Assembly: GCA_020629515.1 (NCBI GenBank)
Contig: JAHDDE010000012.1
Location: 23,522 to 87,521 of the forward strand
Source of the DNA: Saprospiraceae bacterium
GTDB lineage: Bacteria; Bacteroidota; Bacteroidia; Chitinophagales; Saprospiraceae
Reading direction: 5' to 3'
DNA: 64,000 nt
Below, piece by piece: positions 37,938 through 46,794 of the stretch. The first letter of the stretch is position 1, and every line of letters starts with the position of its first letter. The notes under the pieces are model-generated. The model was not told where the DNA came from, did no database searches, and was given only the letters and a program-made list of their open reading frames with translations. Position numbers and translations under genes: made by a program.

Positions 37938-39302
37938 TTGAAAGATAACTATTACTCCAGTCAAATAAAATTATCCTTAGGATGCTTGCTTGCAGTTCTA
38001 TTGATAGGTAGCTGTGCTAAGGACGTTACTTCTGAGGAGGTACAATTAGACGTAAGTCTTAAAAGGCTCATATCAAATGTCGCTCCTACGGGCAATTATG
38101 ACTACTATATCGTACCTGACAATACCGAGTTAGATCTGATACCGCAAGATTTACGCAATCCCCTTACACCGGCTAAAGTTGAGCTGGGTAAGATGCTTTT
38201 CTTCGAAACAGGATTAGCTATGGAAGCAAGATATTCTACAGGAATAGGCACTTACTCGTGCGCTACTTGTCATTTGCCTGAAGCCGGTTTTCGTCCAGGA
38301 GCACCGCAAGGTGTGGCAGATGGTGGCGAAGGATTCGGGTTGAATGGAGAAAATCGTGTCAAAAATAATGTTTACACAGAAGACGAGTTGGATACCCAAA
38401 GCGCCAGACCATTAAGTCTAATAAACGTTGCCTATGTGACTAATACATTTTGGAATGGACAATTTGGAAGTAGAGGGGCTAACGAGGGTACTGAAGAACT
38501 ATGGCATGAATTAGAAGAGTTAGAATTAAACTCTTTGGGATATGAAGCTATAGAAACACAAAACATCGAAGGAGTTCAAGTACATAGGATTGCAACGACC
38601 AAAAGCTTATTGGACCAATATGGATATACAGAAATGTATGATGAAGTATTTAGTGACTTGAGAGAAGAGGACAGGTACTCTACCTTTGCCACATCATTAG
38701 CTCTATCTGCATATATACGTTCTATTACTTCCAGCAAAGCCCCATTTCAAGAATGGCTAAAAGGTGCTTCTGAGGCAATGTCTATGCAGGAAAAATTGGG
38801 CGCTGAGGTATTCTTTGGCAAAGCAAGATGTTCTAATTGTCATTATGAACAGAACCTTGGTTCAAATGAATTTCATCGTCTCGGAGTAAAAGATCTGTAT
38901 CAAAGACCATCATTCAGTACGAGTGCCTCAGATCGCAGAAACTTAGGAAGAGGTGGATTTACATTAAATGAAGAGGATTATTATAAATTCAAAGTTCCTC
39001 AACTATACAACTTAGCCGATGCCCCATTCTATTTTCATGGAAGCTCTAAACATTCTATAGAAGAAGTAATAGATTACAAAATAGACGCGATTTCAGAAAA
39101 TCCAAATGTTGATAGTGGTACCCTATCCGATAAATTCTTACCAATAGAAATCTCCGAAGAAGAGAGAGAAAATTTAATAATTTTTCTAAAAAGCGGTCTT
39201 CGAGATCCGGACTTATTGAGGTACAAACCTGCTTTTGTGCTTTCAGGTAATTGTTTCCCCAATAATGATTTTCAATCAAGGGTAGATCTTGGATGTCTTT
39301 AA
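37938..39302 (+). CDS. Di-heme cytochrome c peroxidase-like lipoprotein
   Basis: 454 residues, CcpA/MauG family. The lipobox LLIGSC places the lipidated Cys at residue 26. Two heme c sites are CATCH (108-112) and CSNCH (298-302). The C-terminal FKVPQLYNLADAPFYFHGSS follows the family pattern for the second heme pocket, with His in the place usually held near Met. The start is TTG at 37938, chosen because it gives a good lipoprotein signal; no ATG competes. The family reduces peroxide or oxidises protein residues; which applies here is unknown. Its stop overlaps that of the next, convergent gene. Confidence 0.88.
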   Translation: MKDNYYSSQIKLSLGCLLAVLLIGSCAKDVTSEEVQLDVSLKRLISNVAPTGNYDYYIVPDNTELDLIPQDLRNPLTPAKVELGKMLFFETGLAMEARYSTGIGTYSCATCHLPEAGFRPGAPQGVADGGEGFGLNGENRVKNNVYTEDELDTQSARPLSLINVAYVTNTFWNGQFGSRGANEGTEELWHELEELELNSLGYEAIETQNIEGVQVHRIATTKSLLDQYGYTEMYDEVFSDLREEDRYSTFATSLALSAYIRSITSSKAPFQEWLKGASEAMSMQEKLGAEVFFGKARCSNCHYEQNLGSNEFHRLGVKDLYQRPSFSTSASDRRNLGRGGFTLNEEDYYKFKVPQLYNLADAPFYFHGSSKHSIEEVIDYKIDAISENPNVDSGTLSDKFLPIEISEEERENLIIFLKSGLRDPDLLRYKPAFVLSGNCFPNNDFQSRVDLGCL

Positions 39303-39910
39303 AAGTCTATTCTCGGTCTTAAATACCATGCGGATTGGGACAACTCTGATCTAATTTTATTTAAATATTCTTCTAAGTTCACGCCTTCACATGTGAAACT
39401 TATACCAATCCTTATTAGATCTTTATAATCCTCAGCTATGCCCGTATGACCCATCTCATTTAATCTATTCAACATTTCTTTGGCATTTAAGTCATTCCTA
39501 AACGTACCAACAACAATTACACAAGTACTGTCCAAGATTTTATCTGAACCTATATCACGCTTTCTTAATGTTTGTGATAGATTAATTATCGAATCTGTAG
39601 AAATGATATCCGTAGTTAAAGAGTTATTTTCACCATGAAAAACACTTTTTGCGTTTGAATTCAAATAATTGCTAAAAATTGAACCTAAACCAATTAAGAT
39701 CAAAAGAATTATGGCTCCAAATAAAAATCCGAACCTATTCGCAAATGATCTGCTATCTCTTTCTGTCGGAACAGGAATACCGGCAACCTTTAAATTATTT
39801 TGATCTGTTATTAATACCTTCTCTTTGACTATTTTGGAGATACTTATACTGGGCAAATAATAAAGATCTTTTTCACTCCGGGCATCATTCAACTTAATCT
39901 CTTCTTTCAT
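39299..39910 (-). CDS. SPOR-domain membrane protein
   Basis: 203 residues from the ATG at 39910 (MKEEIKLNDARSEKD); an earlier Met at 39937 adds nine residues. A cytoplasmic N-terminal part of about 70 residues is followed by one membrane segment (FGFLFGAIILLILIGLGSIF) and a C-terminal SPOR-like domain (VIVVGTFRNDLNAKEMLNRL, then IRIGISF). SPOR domains bind denuded peptidoglycan at division sites, so an envelope or septal role is likely. It is convergent with the di-heme gene, with four bases shared. Confidence 0.75.
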   Translation of the reverse strand: MKEEIKLNDARSEKDLYYLPSISISKIVKEKVLITDQNNLKVAGIPVPTERDSRSFANRFGFLFGAIILLILIGLGSIFSNYLNSNAKSVFHGENNSLTTDIISTDSIINLSQTLRKRDIGSDKILDSTCVIVVGTFRNDLNAKEMLNRLNEMGHTGIAEDYKDLIRIGISFTCEGVNLEEYLNKIRSELSQSAWYLRPRIDF

Positions 39911-40084
39911 TATAAATCTTCCAATAATAGTTATCAATATTAGTCTAATTAAAGAAATAATTAAAAGAATTATTAACCTAAGAGATTCTTCTACTTATTT
40001 GTAATCAGTCAATAAAAAAAGATATATTCCTAAAAGAAAATAGAGAAAGGCTTTTTATTTACATTGCGAAGAGAACGTTATGTT

Positions 40085-41374
40085 ATGAAAAACAGAAATA
40101 TATCAAAAGCGCTTTTTGAACGAGCCAAAACCTTATTCCCTGGTGGTGTGAATTCACCAGTAAGAGCGTTTAAATCAGTATATGGGCCACCTTTGTTCAT
40201 CAAAAACGGCAATGGATGTAGAATATATGATGAAGATGATAACGAGTACATTGATTTTTGTTGTTCTTGGGGACCATTAATACACGGACACAATGCACCA
40301 TTTATTAAAGATGCAGTAATCAAAACAATCTCCAATGGAATGTCCTTTGGTACACCAACGAAGCACGGTAATGAACTTGGAGCACTCATTATTGATAACC
40401 ATAGGTTTATTGATAAAATAAGATTTGTTAGTAGTGGTACAGAAGCGGTAATGTCTGCTATACGATTAGCCCGAGGGTATACAGGTAAAAGTAAGATTAT
40501 AAAATTCGAAGGATGCTATCATGGCCATGTCGATTCTCTCTTAGTTAAAGCGGGATCAGGATTGGCTACATTTGGTGTATCGACCTCTGCGGGAATACCT
40601 GAATCATTCGCTTCTGAAACTTTAGTACTTAACTTAAATGACTTAGACGGACTTGAAGAGACTCTTAAGTCGCATGCCTCAGAAATTGCAGCAATAATAA
40701 TTGAGCCAATTCCCGCCAACAATGGTTTATTAATTCAGGATACAAATTACTTAGTTTGGCTAAGAAAATTATGTGATGATTATGACGTACTTCTTATTTT
40801 CGACGAAGTCATTTCAGGTTTCAGAGTAGGGTTTGAAGGTGCTGCAGGATACTATAGCATAGAACCTGATTTATTAACTTTTGGAAAAATAATTGGAGGA
40901 GGTCTACCCGTGGGCGCATTCGGAGGAAGAGCTGAAATTATGTCCCACATCTCGCCAGACGGTCCAGTCTATCAGGCTGGTACATTGAGTGCCAACCCTG
41001 TCGCCATGACGGCAGGAATAGCAAGCTTAACTAAATGTTTAGAAGAAGGTTTCTACGAGCGGCTTGAGTCAATGACATATGAATTTATTATTGATTTAAA
41101 CGATCATATAGACCGTAAAGGTTATCCTTTGCAAATTGTATCAATTGGATCTATTTTTTGGTTTTCCTTCTCAAAAAAAAGAACAATAGATCCAAATGGA
41201 ATAGACTCGACTAAAATGGAACTTTTCAAAAAACTTCATGAATATCTGTTAGATAATGGAGTCTATTTAGGACCATCTGGCTATGAAGTTGGATTCATCT
41301 CTGGAGCGCATAATAAAGCTTCTTTACTCAAAGCTGCAGAAATAATAAAAGCTGGCTTTGCCAAAATATTCTAA
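40085..41374 (+). CDS. hemL: Glutamate-1-semialdehyde 2,1-aminomutase
   Basis: PLP enzyme that makes 5-aminolevulinate in the C5 tetrapyrrole pathway. The start is set at ATG 40085 (MKNRNISKALFERAKTLFPG), since the longer frame from TTG 40064 adds seven unsupported residues. The family start GGVNSPVRAF, the PLP contacts SSGTEAVMSAIRLAR and IFDEVISGFRVG, and the Schiff-base Lys in TFGKIIGGGLPVGAFGG are all present. About 429 residues is normal. A histidine kinase gene follows after 5 bases, suggesting one operon with a two-component system. Confidence 0.96.
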   Translation: MKNRNISKALFERAKTLFPGGVNSPVRAFKSVYGPPLFIKNGNGCRIYDEDDNEYIDFCCSWGPLIHGHNAPFIKDAVIKTISNGMSFGTPTKHGNELGALIIDNHRFIDKIRFVSSGTEAVMSAIRLARGYTGKSKIIKFEGCYHGHVDSLLVKAGSGLATFGVSTSAGIPESFASETLVLNLNDLDGLEETLKSHASEIAAIIIEPIPANNGLLIQDTNYLVWLRKLCDDYDVLLIFDEVISGFRVGFEGAAGYYSIEPDLLTFGKIIGGGLPVGAFGGRAEIMSHISPDGPVYQAGTLSANPVAMTAGIASLTKCLEEGFYERLESMTYEFIIDLNDHIDRKGYPLQIVSIGSIFWFSFSKKRTIDPNGIDSTKMELFKKLHEYLLDNGVYLGPSGYEVGFISGAHNKASLLKAAEIIKAGFAKIF

Positions 41375-41379
41375 AATAA

Positions 41380-42315
41380 ATGAGAAGATTCTCTTGGGTC
41401 ATTATGATATATCTCGCATTGGCCATTTGCTGGTGGGGATTGCTCTTGTACAACAAAAATAAAGACCTATATACCGTACTTATTAATAATACCCCATCCC
41501 ACGAAGTAAAAGCTAAACAAATATTAAAAGACAAATATGAGCGCCAATCTATTATGATAATTGGTGAAGGAGCCGTCTTATTACTTTCTATGCTTGCTGG
41601 CCTATACATTATAAATAGAAGTGCAAGTCGAGAATTATCATTAATGAATAAACAAAATGATTTTTTGCTAAGTGTTTCTCATGAATTAAAATCGCCGATT
41701 GCCGCCATTAAACTTGCTCTACAAACATTAGTCAAACATAATTTAAATAAGCACGAAAAAGATAAGCTCCTAAATAGGGCCGTAAATGACTCTGACCGAT
41801 TAGAAAAAATGGTAGAAAATGTATTAATGACCGCTAATATTGATAACAATAACCATGAATTGGCTCTGACCAAATGTAATATAACCGATATAATAAAGAG
41901 CTATATTTCATCTGTGCCAATGCATGCTGATAAAATCAATTTTAATGGTAACATAAATGAATCAATTTTAGGAGACCCTAATGCGCTACACTTAATCATA
42001 TCTAATCTTGTTGAAAATTCAATCAAATACACTTCAAAACAAGACGTCATAATAACCTTGAACTTATCAACTGATCAAAATCAAGTCATATTGGACATAA
42101 AAGATAATGGTCATGGGATACCCAAAAAGGAAAGATCACAAGTCTTTGACAGATTTTATAGAGTGAATAATTCTAACAATAGTCACATCAAGGGTTCAGG
42201 ATTAGGTTTATATATCGTTAAAAGCCTTCTTGATCAACACAAGGCCAGAATTACGCTGTTTGATAACAAACCCACTGGAACGCATTTTCAAATAAAATTC
42301 CCGGTATTTGAATAG
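41380..42315 (+). CDS. Sensor histidine kinase
   Basis: 311 residues. Two membrane segments (about 6-24 and 58-77) frame a short extracytoplasmic loop of about 33 residues, too small for a usual sensor domain. The phospho-acceptor is His101 in SVSHELKSPIAAIKLA. The ATPase domain has NLVENSIKYTS (N box), DIKDNGHGIP (G1) and GSGLGLYIVKSL (G2). The response regulator gene overlaps its end by 8 bases. Signal unknown. Confidence 0.93.
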   Translation: MRRFSWVIMIYLALAICWWGLLLYNKNKDLYTVLINNTPSHEVKAKQILKDKYERQSIMIIGEGAVLLLSMLAGLYIINRSASRELSLMNKQNDFLLSVSHELKSPIAAIKLALQTLVKHNLNKHEKDKLLNRAVNDSDRLEKMVENVLMTANIDNNNHELALTKCNITDIIKSYISSVPMHADKINFNGNINESILGDPNALHLIISNLVENSIKYTSKQDVIITLNLSTDQNQVILDIKDNGHGIPKKERSQVFDRFYRVNNSNNSHIKGSGLGLYIVKSLLDQHKARITLFDNKPTGTHFQIKFPVFE

Positions 42316-43009
42316 AAAGTCTACAATATTAATAATCGAAGACGAACTGCATATAGCAGACCTCATTAAGTTGAATCTAAAAATTGAAGGATATAATTCT
42401 CTCATTACTGGCAGCGGTAAAGAAGGTTTGGAAATAATAAAGACACGTAGTATCGACTTGGTGATATTAGATGTACTTCTCCCCGATTCTAATGGTATAG
42501 ACTTATGTCGTAAGATAAAAACCTCCTTTCATTCTTTACCTGTATTGATGATAAGCGCACTTGGCCAATCACATGATAGAATAAAAGGATTGAAATCGGG
42601 AGCGGATGACTATTTGGGAAAGCCTTTTAACTTAGAGGAACTGCTATTAAAAGTGCAAAATCTCCTCAAATTATATCATCGTACGACTAACGAAGCCGAT
42701 CTCAATTCATTAATAATAGGAAACGCAGAAATAAATCTTACCTCAATGACTATCGTTTCACTTGATAAAGAGACAGTTTATGACATGACTTTAAAAGAAG
42801 TAGAGTTATTAAAATATATGTTAGAAAACAAGAACATTGTCCTAAGTAGGCAAACCATATTAGAACACGTATGGGGCTATGATCAATATCCAAATACTCG
42901 AACCATCGATAACTTCATCCTTAACTTCAGAAAAAGAATAGAACTTGATCCTAACAATCCTAAGATTATTAAAACTGTAAGAGGTGTAGGATACATGATA
43001 AAATTATAA
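42308..43009 (+). CDS. OmpR/PhoB-family response regulator
   Basis: 233 residues from a TTG start inside the kinase gene (MNRKSTILIIEDELHIADL). The receiver domain has the acidic pair EDE, the phospho-acceptor Asp in LVILDVLLPDSNG and the Lys in DDYLGKPF. The C-terminal winged helix shows VLSRQTILEHVWGYDQYPNT and DNFILNFRKRIE, then VRGVGYMI. It is the partner of the preceding kinase. The TTG start and overlap suggest tightly coupled, low translation. Confidence 0.93.
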   Translation: MNRKSTILIIEDELHIADLIKLNLKIEGYNSLITGSGKEGLEIIKTRSIDLVILDVLLPDSNGIDLCRKIKTSFHSLPVLMISALGQSHDRIKGLKSGADDYLGKPFNLEELLLKVQNLLKLYHRTTNEADLNSLIIGNAEINLTSMTIVSLDKETVYDMTLKEVELLKYMLENKNIVLSRQTILEHVWGYDQYPNTRTIDNFILNFRKRIELDPNNPKIIKTVRGVGYMIKL

Positions 43010-43018
43010 TAGACAAGG

Positions 43019-43753
43019 CTAAGCCTCAAATTCACCTTCTTCCATTTTTTCAATAGCGTGCATGGTTCCGGCAGCAGTCGCTAATGGCGGTGCAATAATG
43101 GCACCTAAAATAGGAATAGCTAATAGTAGAATAAAAAATAAACCATTGGCTGTGACCATGCCCTTATGGTCTTTCATAAAGTCTACAGTCCCTTTATATG
43201 TAAAATGCCTCTCAGCCCAAAAATCATAGTTGCCGAATCCAGCATAATATCCTTGTACCAAGAAAATTAGGGGACTACTTAATACACCAAAAAGTGGAAA
43301 TAGTGAAAAAATAATTATAACAATAGTTAAAGCAATTTCTCTTACAATATTCCTAATGGCAATTCTTATTCCCCTTAATATTTCTGAAATAAATGATGTT
43401 TCAGATATATGATTTCCTTGTGTGATATAATTTTCAATTTTCTCAGACAACTTACTCATAAGAGGAGCTGTAAAAATCAAAACAAGGTGCTTGTATATCA
43501 TAAAAAACAATATCGAAATAGCACCTATAGAAAGGACATCAGTCACCTTTGAAAGGAAGTCAAATTTAATAGGTATTAAGTTGTCTATGACCTGTGATAA
43601 TCTATCATAAGTACTACTGGTCAAATAATACATTGTTATCAGAATAATAATACCTACTAAGCCAGAATATAAAAAATATCTTAGTCCGGCGACATTCTTA
43701 ATCATACTATAAGAACGTCCTATATGATAATAGCCTCTGAGGAAATCTTTCAC
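43019..43753 (-). CDS. EI24/CysZ-like integral membrane protein
   Basis: 244 residues with about four membrane segments (near 26-46, 78-98, 135-165 and 200-228). The segment FDFWAERHFTYKG-like turn followed by MKDHKGMVTANGLFFILLLAIPILGAIIAPP is characteristic of the EI24 domain family that includes the sulfate permease CysZ. CysZ function is not shown: no sulfur assimilation genes are nearby. It lies 88 bases downstream of an unrecognised helical protein on the same strand and converges on the response regulator gene. Confidence 0.78.
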   Translation of the reverse strand: MKDFLRGYYHIGRSYSMIKNVAGLRYFLYSGLVGIIILITMYYLTSSTYDRLSQVIDNLIPIKFDFLSKVTDVLSIGAISILFFMIYKHLVLIFTAPLMSKLSEKIENYITQGNHISETSFISEILRGIRIAIRNIVREIALTIVIIIFSLFPLFGVLSSPLIFLVQGYYAGFGNYDFWAERHFTYKGTVDFMKDHKGMVTANGLFFILLLAIPILGAIIAPPLATAAGTMHAIEKMEEGEFEA

Positions 43754-43841
43754 AATTTCAAATTAGTTAATAACCTAAAATAAAACGGATAAATATCTCA
43801 AAGAAGATTAAATCTATGAGGCTAGCATTTTTATAGACCAA

Positions 43842-45224
43842 CTAAGTTTTAGCCTTAACTCTTTTAGTTTTAAAGAGTTCTTTGACCTCTTTTTCATTTA
43901 GGAAGCCTAAATCAGTAAAAGTTGCAGAAACAAATTTCTTAATATCTTGATAATCTTTGCTTCTCTTCTCAGTAAATACCTTAAGGAGTTTTTTGATATA
44001 TGCTAAGCTGATTCCTTTGATCCCTTGATTAAATTTCTCATTATCAAAAATATTCATATAGACAGTGAAGGTCTTATTGAGTTCAAAGTATTCTTGAAAA
44101 TCAGAAGGATTTAACGAACGCATGAAAATATTGAATTTTGAATAGATCATATTTCTAATGCATTCATTCTGTTCAGAAAGGCCTTTGTTTTTATTATAGT
44201 AGGAACGTACGATTTCAATAGCATCAGAATTAATATACCCTATTCCGTTTACTTGATTTACAACTGCAAAAAATTCTTTTACCTCCTTTGATTTCGTGCC
44301 ACTAACAATGTCATCCAGACGTTTATAATCATCATCTTTTAAACTTAAAGAAGATAATTGCAACTTTTTAATAGGTTGGAAGAACTTTTCTTCCTCCTCT
44401 CCCATATCATAAGAGTCAACTCTTTCTATCAATAGTTTTTTCTCAGCATCTTTAAGATCAAAATATGCCGCTATTATCAGTATAACTTCTAAATGCTCCG
44501 CACTATTACCTAATTGAGGGTCAGCAAGTATCTCTGATAAAAACTCATAAACACTCGTACTAGAGCTGCTCCCCAGTGAAGCACGATAATTTAGAAAATT
44601 GACTATCGCTTTAAACTCAATTTTCAAATCTGCAGATGACCTTGGTTTAGTAGCAGTTAAAAAGTTAAACTTCACAAACTGTTTCTGATACCGTTGATAG
44701 TCTAATTTTCTTGATCTTATATCTCTATATTTAGCAAGCTTCAAGCTTTGTAGATAATTTTTCACTTGCTTATTGGGTATTTCTGCAATCAAATTGGTAA
44801 TCCAGATATCACTACTTAACGCAAAACCAACTTCTACAGTTTGACCTATCCTTTGGCTGAGCAGATCAAAATTGGACGAATTACATACTGCCAAAAGAAT
44901 ATTTTTGAAATGCTCCTGAGGTCTTATATACTTTGCTTGATCATTCAACGCACCTCGCAGAACGCTATAACCTAAAATTCTCGGCAAGAAAAGCCCTTCT
45001 AACAAAGGATCGCAAATATGCTCCTCTAAAGAAACTAATTGAAGAGGGTCATGTTCGGCTACTTCGTTATGAAGATCATTTATTTGTCCTTCAAACGCAT
45101 CTTTCAATTGGTTATAAAAAGACTCATCCTCTTCATCTAAGTATTGAGCTAACAGCTCTGAATTCTGAATCTCTTCTGATATAATTGCTAACTTATCTTG
45201 ATACTTCTTTTCTAATGCGATCAT
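43842..45224 (-). CDS. Unrecognised 460-residue helical protein
   Basis: I do not recognise a family. The protein looks almost fully alpha-helical, has no signal peptide or membrane segment, is mixed charged and ends in a basic tail (KTKRVKAKT). The even helix content and leucine spacing could suit a HEAT-like or other solenoid scaffold, but no repeat is clear. Codon use and base composition resemble the neighbours, arguing for a native gene. It may be co-transcribed with the EI24 protein. Confidence 0.7.
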   Translation of the reverse strand: MIALEKKYQDKLAIISEEIQNSELLAQYLDEEDESFYNQLKDAFEGQINDLHNEVAEHDPLQLVSLEEHICDPLLEGLFLPRILGYSVLRGALNDQAKYIRPQEHFKNILLAVCNSSNFDLLSQRIGQTVEVGFALSSDIWITNLIAEIPNKQVKNYLQSLKLAKYRDIRSRKLDYQRYQKQFVKFNFLTATKPRSSADLKIEFKAIVNFLNYRASLGSSSSTSVYEFLSEILADPQLGNSAEHLEVILIIAAYFDLKDAEKKLLIERVDSYDMGEEEEKFFQPIKKLQLSSLSLKDDDYKRLDDIVSGTKSKEVKEFFAVVNQVNGIGYINSDAIEIVRSYYNKNKGLSEQNECIRNMIYSKFNIFMRSLNPSDFQEYFELNKTFTVYMNIFDNEKFNQGIKGISLAYIKKLLKVFTEKRSKDYQDIKKFVSATFTDLGFLNEKEVKELFKTKRVKAKT

Positions 45225-45260
45225 AGCTATGACATATAAATTACAGGACGAAATGAATGG

Positions 45261-45289
45261 AAAAAGGGATTATTTCAATAATCCCTTTA
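45261..45289 (-). terminator. Intrinsic terminator downstream of rpsP
   Basis: The stem AAAGGGATTAT pairs with its complement around a short loop. Read on the minus strand it ends in a U run. It lies 10 bases after the rpsP stop. Confidence 0.85.
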
Positions 45290-45298
45290 AATAAATTT

Positions 45299-45793
45299 TT
45301 ATTCTTCTTCAGAGACTGTATCCTCAGAAGCTTGGAACTCTTCTAAAGCACTTGCATCAGCCTCTGGCTCAACATACGCTTTTTTAGGTGAACCAAAGAT
45401 CATTTTATGACGATCAGCAATTTCTTGTTTAGTCTGTTCGAATCTTTCTGCTACTTTGGCTTCTTTAGCATCGACATACTCTTGATACTTTTTATCAGCC
45501 TCTTCCTGAGACAATGCTCCTTTTGTCACACCTCGTTGAAGATGCTTTTTATACATTACTCCTTTGAATCTCAAAATAGCTCTTGTTGTATCAGTCGGTT
45601 GAGCTCCTTTTTGTAACCATTCAAAAGCCTTTTCTCTATCTAATTCTATAGTCGCAGGCTTAGTCATAGGATTATAGCTTCCTATTTTTTCGATAAATTT
45701 ACCATCTCTTGGTGCTCTTGAATCAGCTACAATGATATGATAATAAGGTTGTTTTTTTCTACCTCTTCGGGCGAGTCTAATCTTTACTGGCAT
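45299..45793 (-). CDS. rpsP: 30S ribosomal protein S16
   Basis: 164 residues. The first roughly 80 residues are canonical S16 ([20 protein letters not shown], then [21 protein letters not shown]). The remaining roughly 80 residues are a charged helical and acidic extension (ends [14 protein letters not shown]), as often seen in Bacteroidota S16. rimM and trmD, its usual neighbours, are absent. It has its own terminator and a near-consensus promoter box. Confidence 0.96.
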   Translation of the reverse strand: MPVKIRLARRGRKKQPYYHIIVADSRAPRDGKFIEKIGSYNPMTKPATIELDREKAFEWLQKGAQPTDTTRAILRFKGVMYKKHLQRGVTKGALSQEEADKKYQEYVDAKEAKVAERFEQTKQEIADRHKMIFGSPKKAYVEPEADASALEEFQASEDTVSEEE

Positions 45794-45864
45794 TTTTATT
45801 AAAATTTAATTGGTTAAACCATACCTTAATGTGGCATAAATGCCTATAAGGATTTTTAGTGGTG

Positions 45865-45872
45865 CGAAAATA
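45865..45872 (-). promoter_or_regulatory. Possible -7 promoter box upstream of rpsP
   Basis: TATTTTCG on the minus strand differs from TAnnTTTG at one position, 72 bases before the rpsP ATG. Confidence 0.3.
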
Positions 45873-45921
45873 AGGTATTTTTCAATTCTATGAAATAGCC
45901 TATAGATCTAAAATGAAAGGA

Positions 45922-46320
45922 TTAATGTGATGAAATCAAAGAAGAATCGCGGCTCATAAAAAACCTAAATTCATAACCTCTAATACTACTCGACAATATT
46001 AATGAATCCTTAGTCCATGATTCGACTAAATATTTAATTTCAAAAGGATCTTTTTGTATGATAGTTGTTCCGTCAATGCTGTAGGCTGAAGTCATCTCTG
46101 TGCGTAATATATTAGTCGTCAAAAGGCTATCATCCCTAAAGTCTAAATACGCATCTTCTAATGTAAGCGTCGGTTTTTTATTCCTTTCGGCACTATCTAT
46201 TTTCCATTTACCTTTTAGGGACAACGGTGTAACTTCGGAATCCGAACAGGATATATAAAAGAAAAGGCAAATGAATATTAACCATTTGCCTTTATTATTA
46301 TTTGTTATTTGATCATTCAT
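45922..46320 (-). CDS. Small lipoprotein, lipocalin-like
   Basis: 132 residues. A positive N-terminus is followed by a hydrophobic core and lipobox FYISCSDSE, so it is probably an outer-membrane lipoprotein. The mature part begins LKGKWKIDSAERNKKP and continues as alternating beta strands (LDFRDDSLLTTNILR), which fits the lipocalin-like small lipoproteins of Bacteroidota. A terminator-like hairpin (46263-46293) lies inside its signal-peptide codons, probably belonging to rplS upstream, so expression may depend on read-through. Confidence 0.72.
   Translation of the reverse strand: MNDQITNNNKGKWLIFICLFFYISCSDSEVTPLSLKGKWKIDSAERNKKPTLTLEDAYLDFRDDSLLTTNILRTEMTSAYSIDGTTIIQKDPFEIKYLVESWTKDSLILSSSIRGYEFRFFMSRDSSLISSH
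46263..46293 (-). terminator. Intrinsic terminator of rplS inside the next ORF
   Basis: The stem AAAGGCAAATG pairs with CATTTGCCTTT around a 9-base loop, followed on the minus strand by a U-rich stretch. It lies about 80 bases after the rplS stop and about 30 bases into the lipoprotein ORF. Confidence 0.75.
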
Positions 46321-46371
46321 TATTCTTGTTGTTCACCACACTCGGTTTTGGTCAACAAACATAATGTGAGA

Positions 46372-46728
46372 TTATCTTGCTCCTTGTTTTTTCTCTTTGA
46401 TTTTAGCCTTCTTACCAACTAAATCTCTAAGATAGTAAAGCTTTGCTCTCCTAACCTTACCTCTTTTATTAACTTTAATATCTACAATACTTGGAGATAC
46501 GATAGGAAAGATCCTCTCTACGCCATAGTTGCCAGACATCTTTCTTACTGTAAAAGTTTTACCCGCACCAGATCCTTTAATCTTTATGACATCACCTTTA
46601 AAAATCTGAATCCTCTCTTTGGCTCCCTCTACAATTTTGTAACTCACAGAAATATTGTCTCCAGGAGAAAACTTAGGGTGATCCTTAGTCTCTACCAACT
46701 GTTCTTCTACATATTTTATAGCATCCAT
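46372..46728 (-). CDS. rplS: 50S ribosomal protein L19
   Basis: 118 residues. [22 protein letters not shown] and the L19 signature [32 protein letters not shown] are present. It belongs to the large subunit at the 30S-50S interface. A -7 box lies 26 bases upstream. It is followed by a lipoprotein gene and then rpsP, not by trmD and rimM. Confidence 0.97.
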   Translation of the reverse strand: MDAIKYVEEQLVETKDHPKFSPGDNISVSYKIVEGAKERIQIFKGDVIKIKGSGAGKTFTVRKMSGNYGVERIFPIVSPSIVDIKVNKRGKVRRAKLYYLRDLVGKKAKIKEKKQGAR

Positions 46729-46753
46729 GCTCGCGTATTTTTTAAAATGGCTG

Positions 46754-46761
46754 CAAATATA
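46754..46761 (-). promoter_or_regulatory. Candidate -7 promoter box upstream of rplS
   Basis: TATATTTG followed by C on the minus strand fits TAnnTTTG, 26 bases before the rplS ATG. Confidence 0.55.
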
Positions 46762-46794
46762 TGGGTAATATTTTATTTAAACACACTTTTTACA

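Noticed and set aside
43005..43025. Small inverted repeat AGGCTAAGCCT between the response regulator and EI24 genes
   Set aside because: Only five base pairs with a one-base loop, and it overlaps coding sequence.
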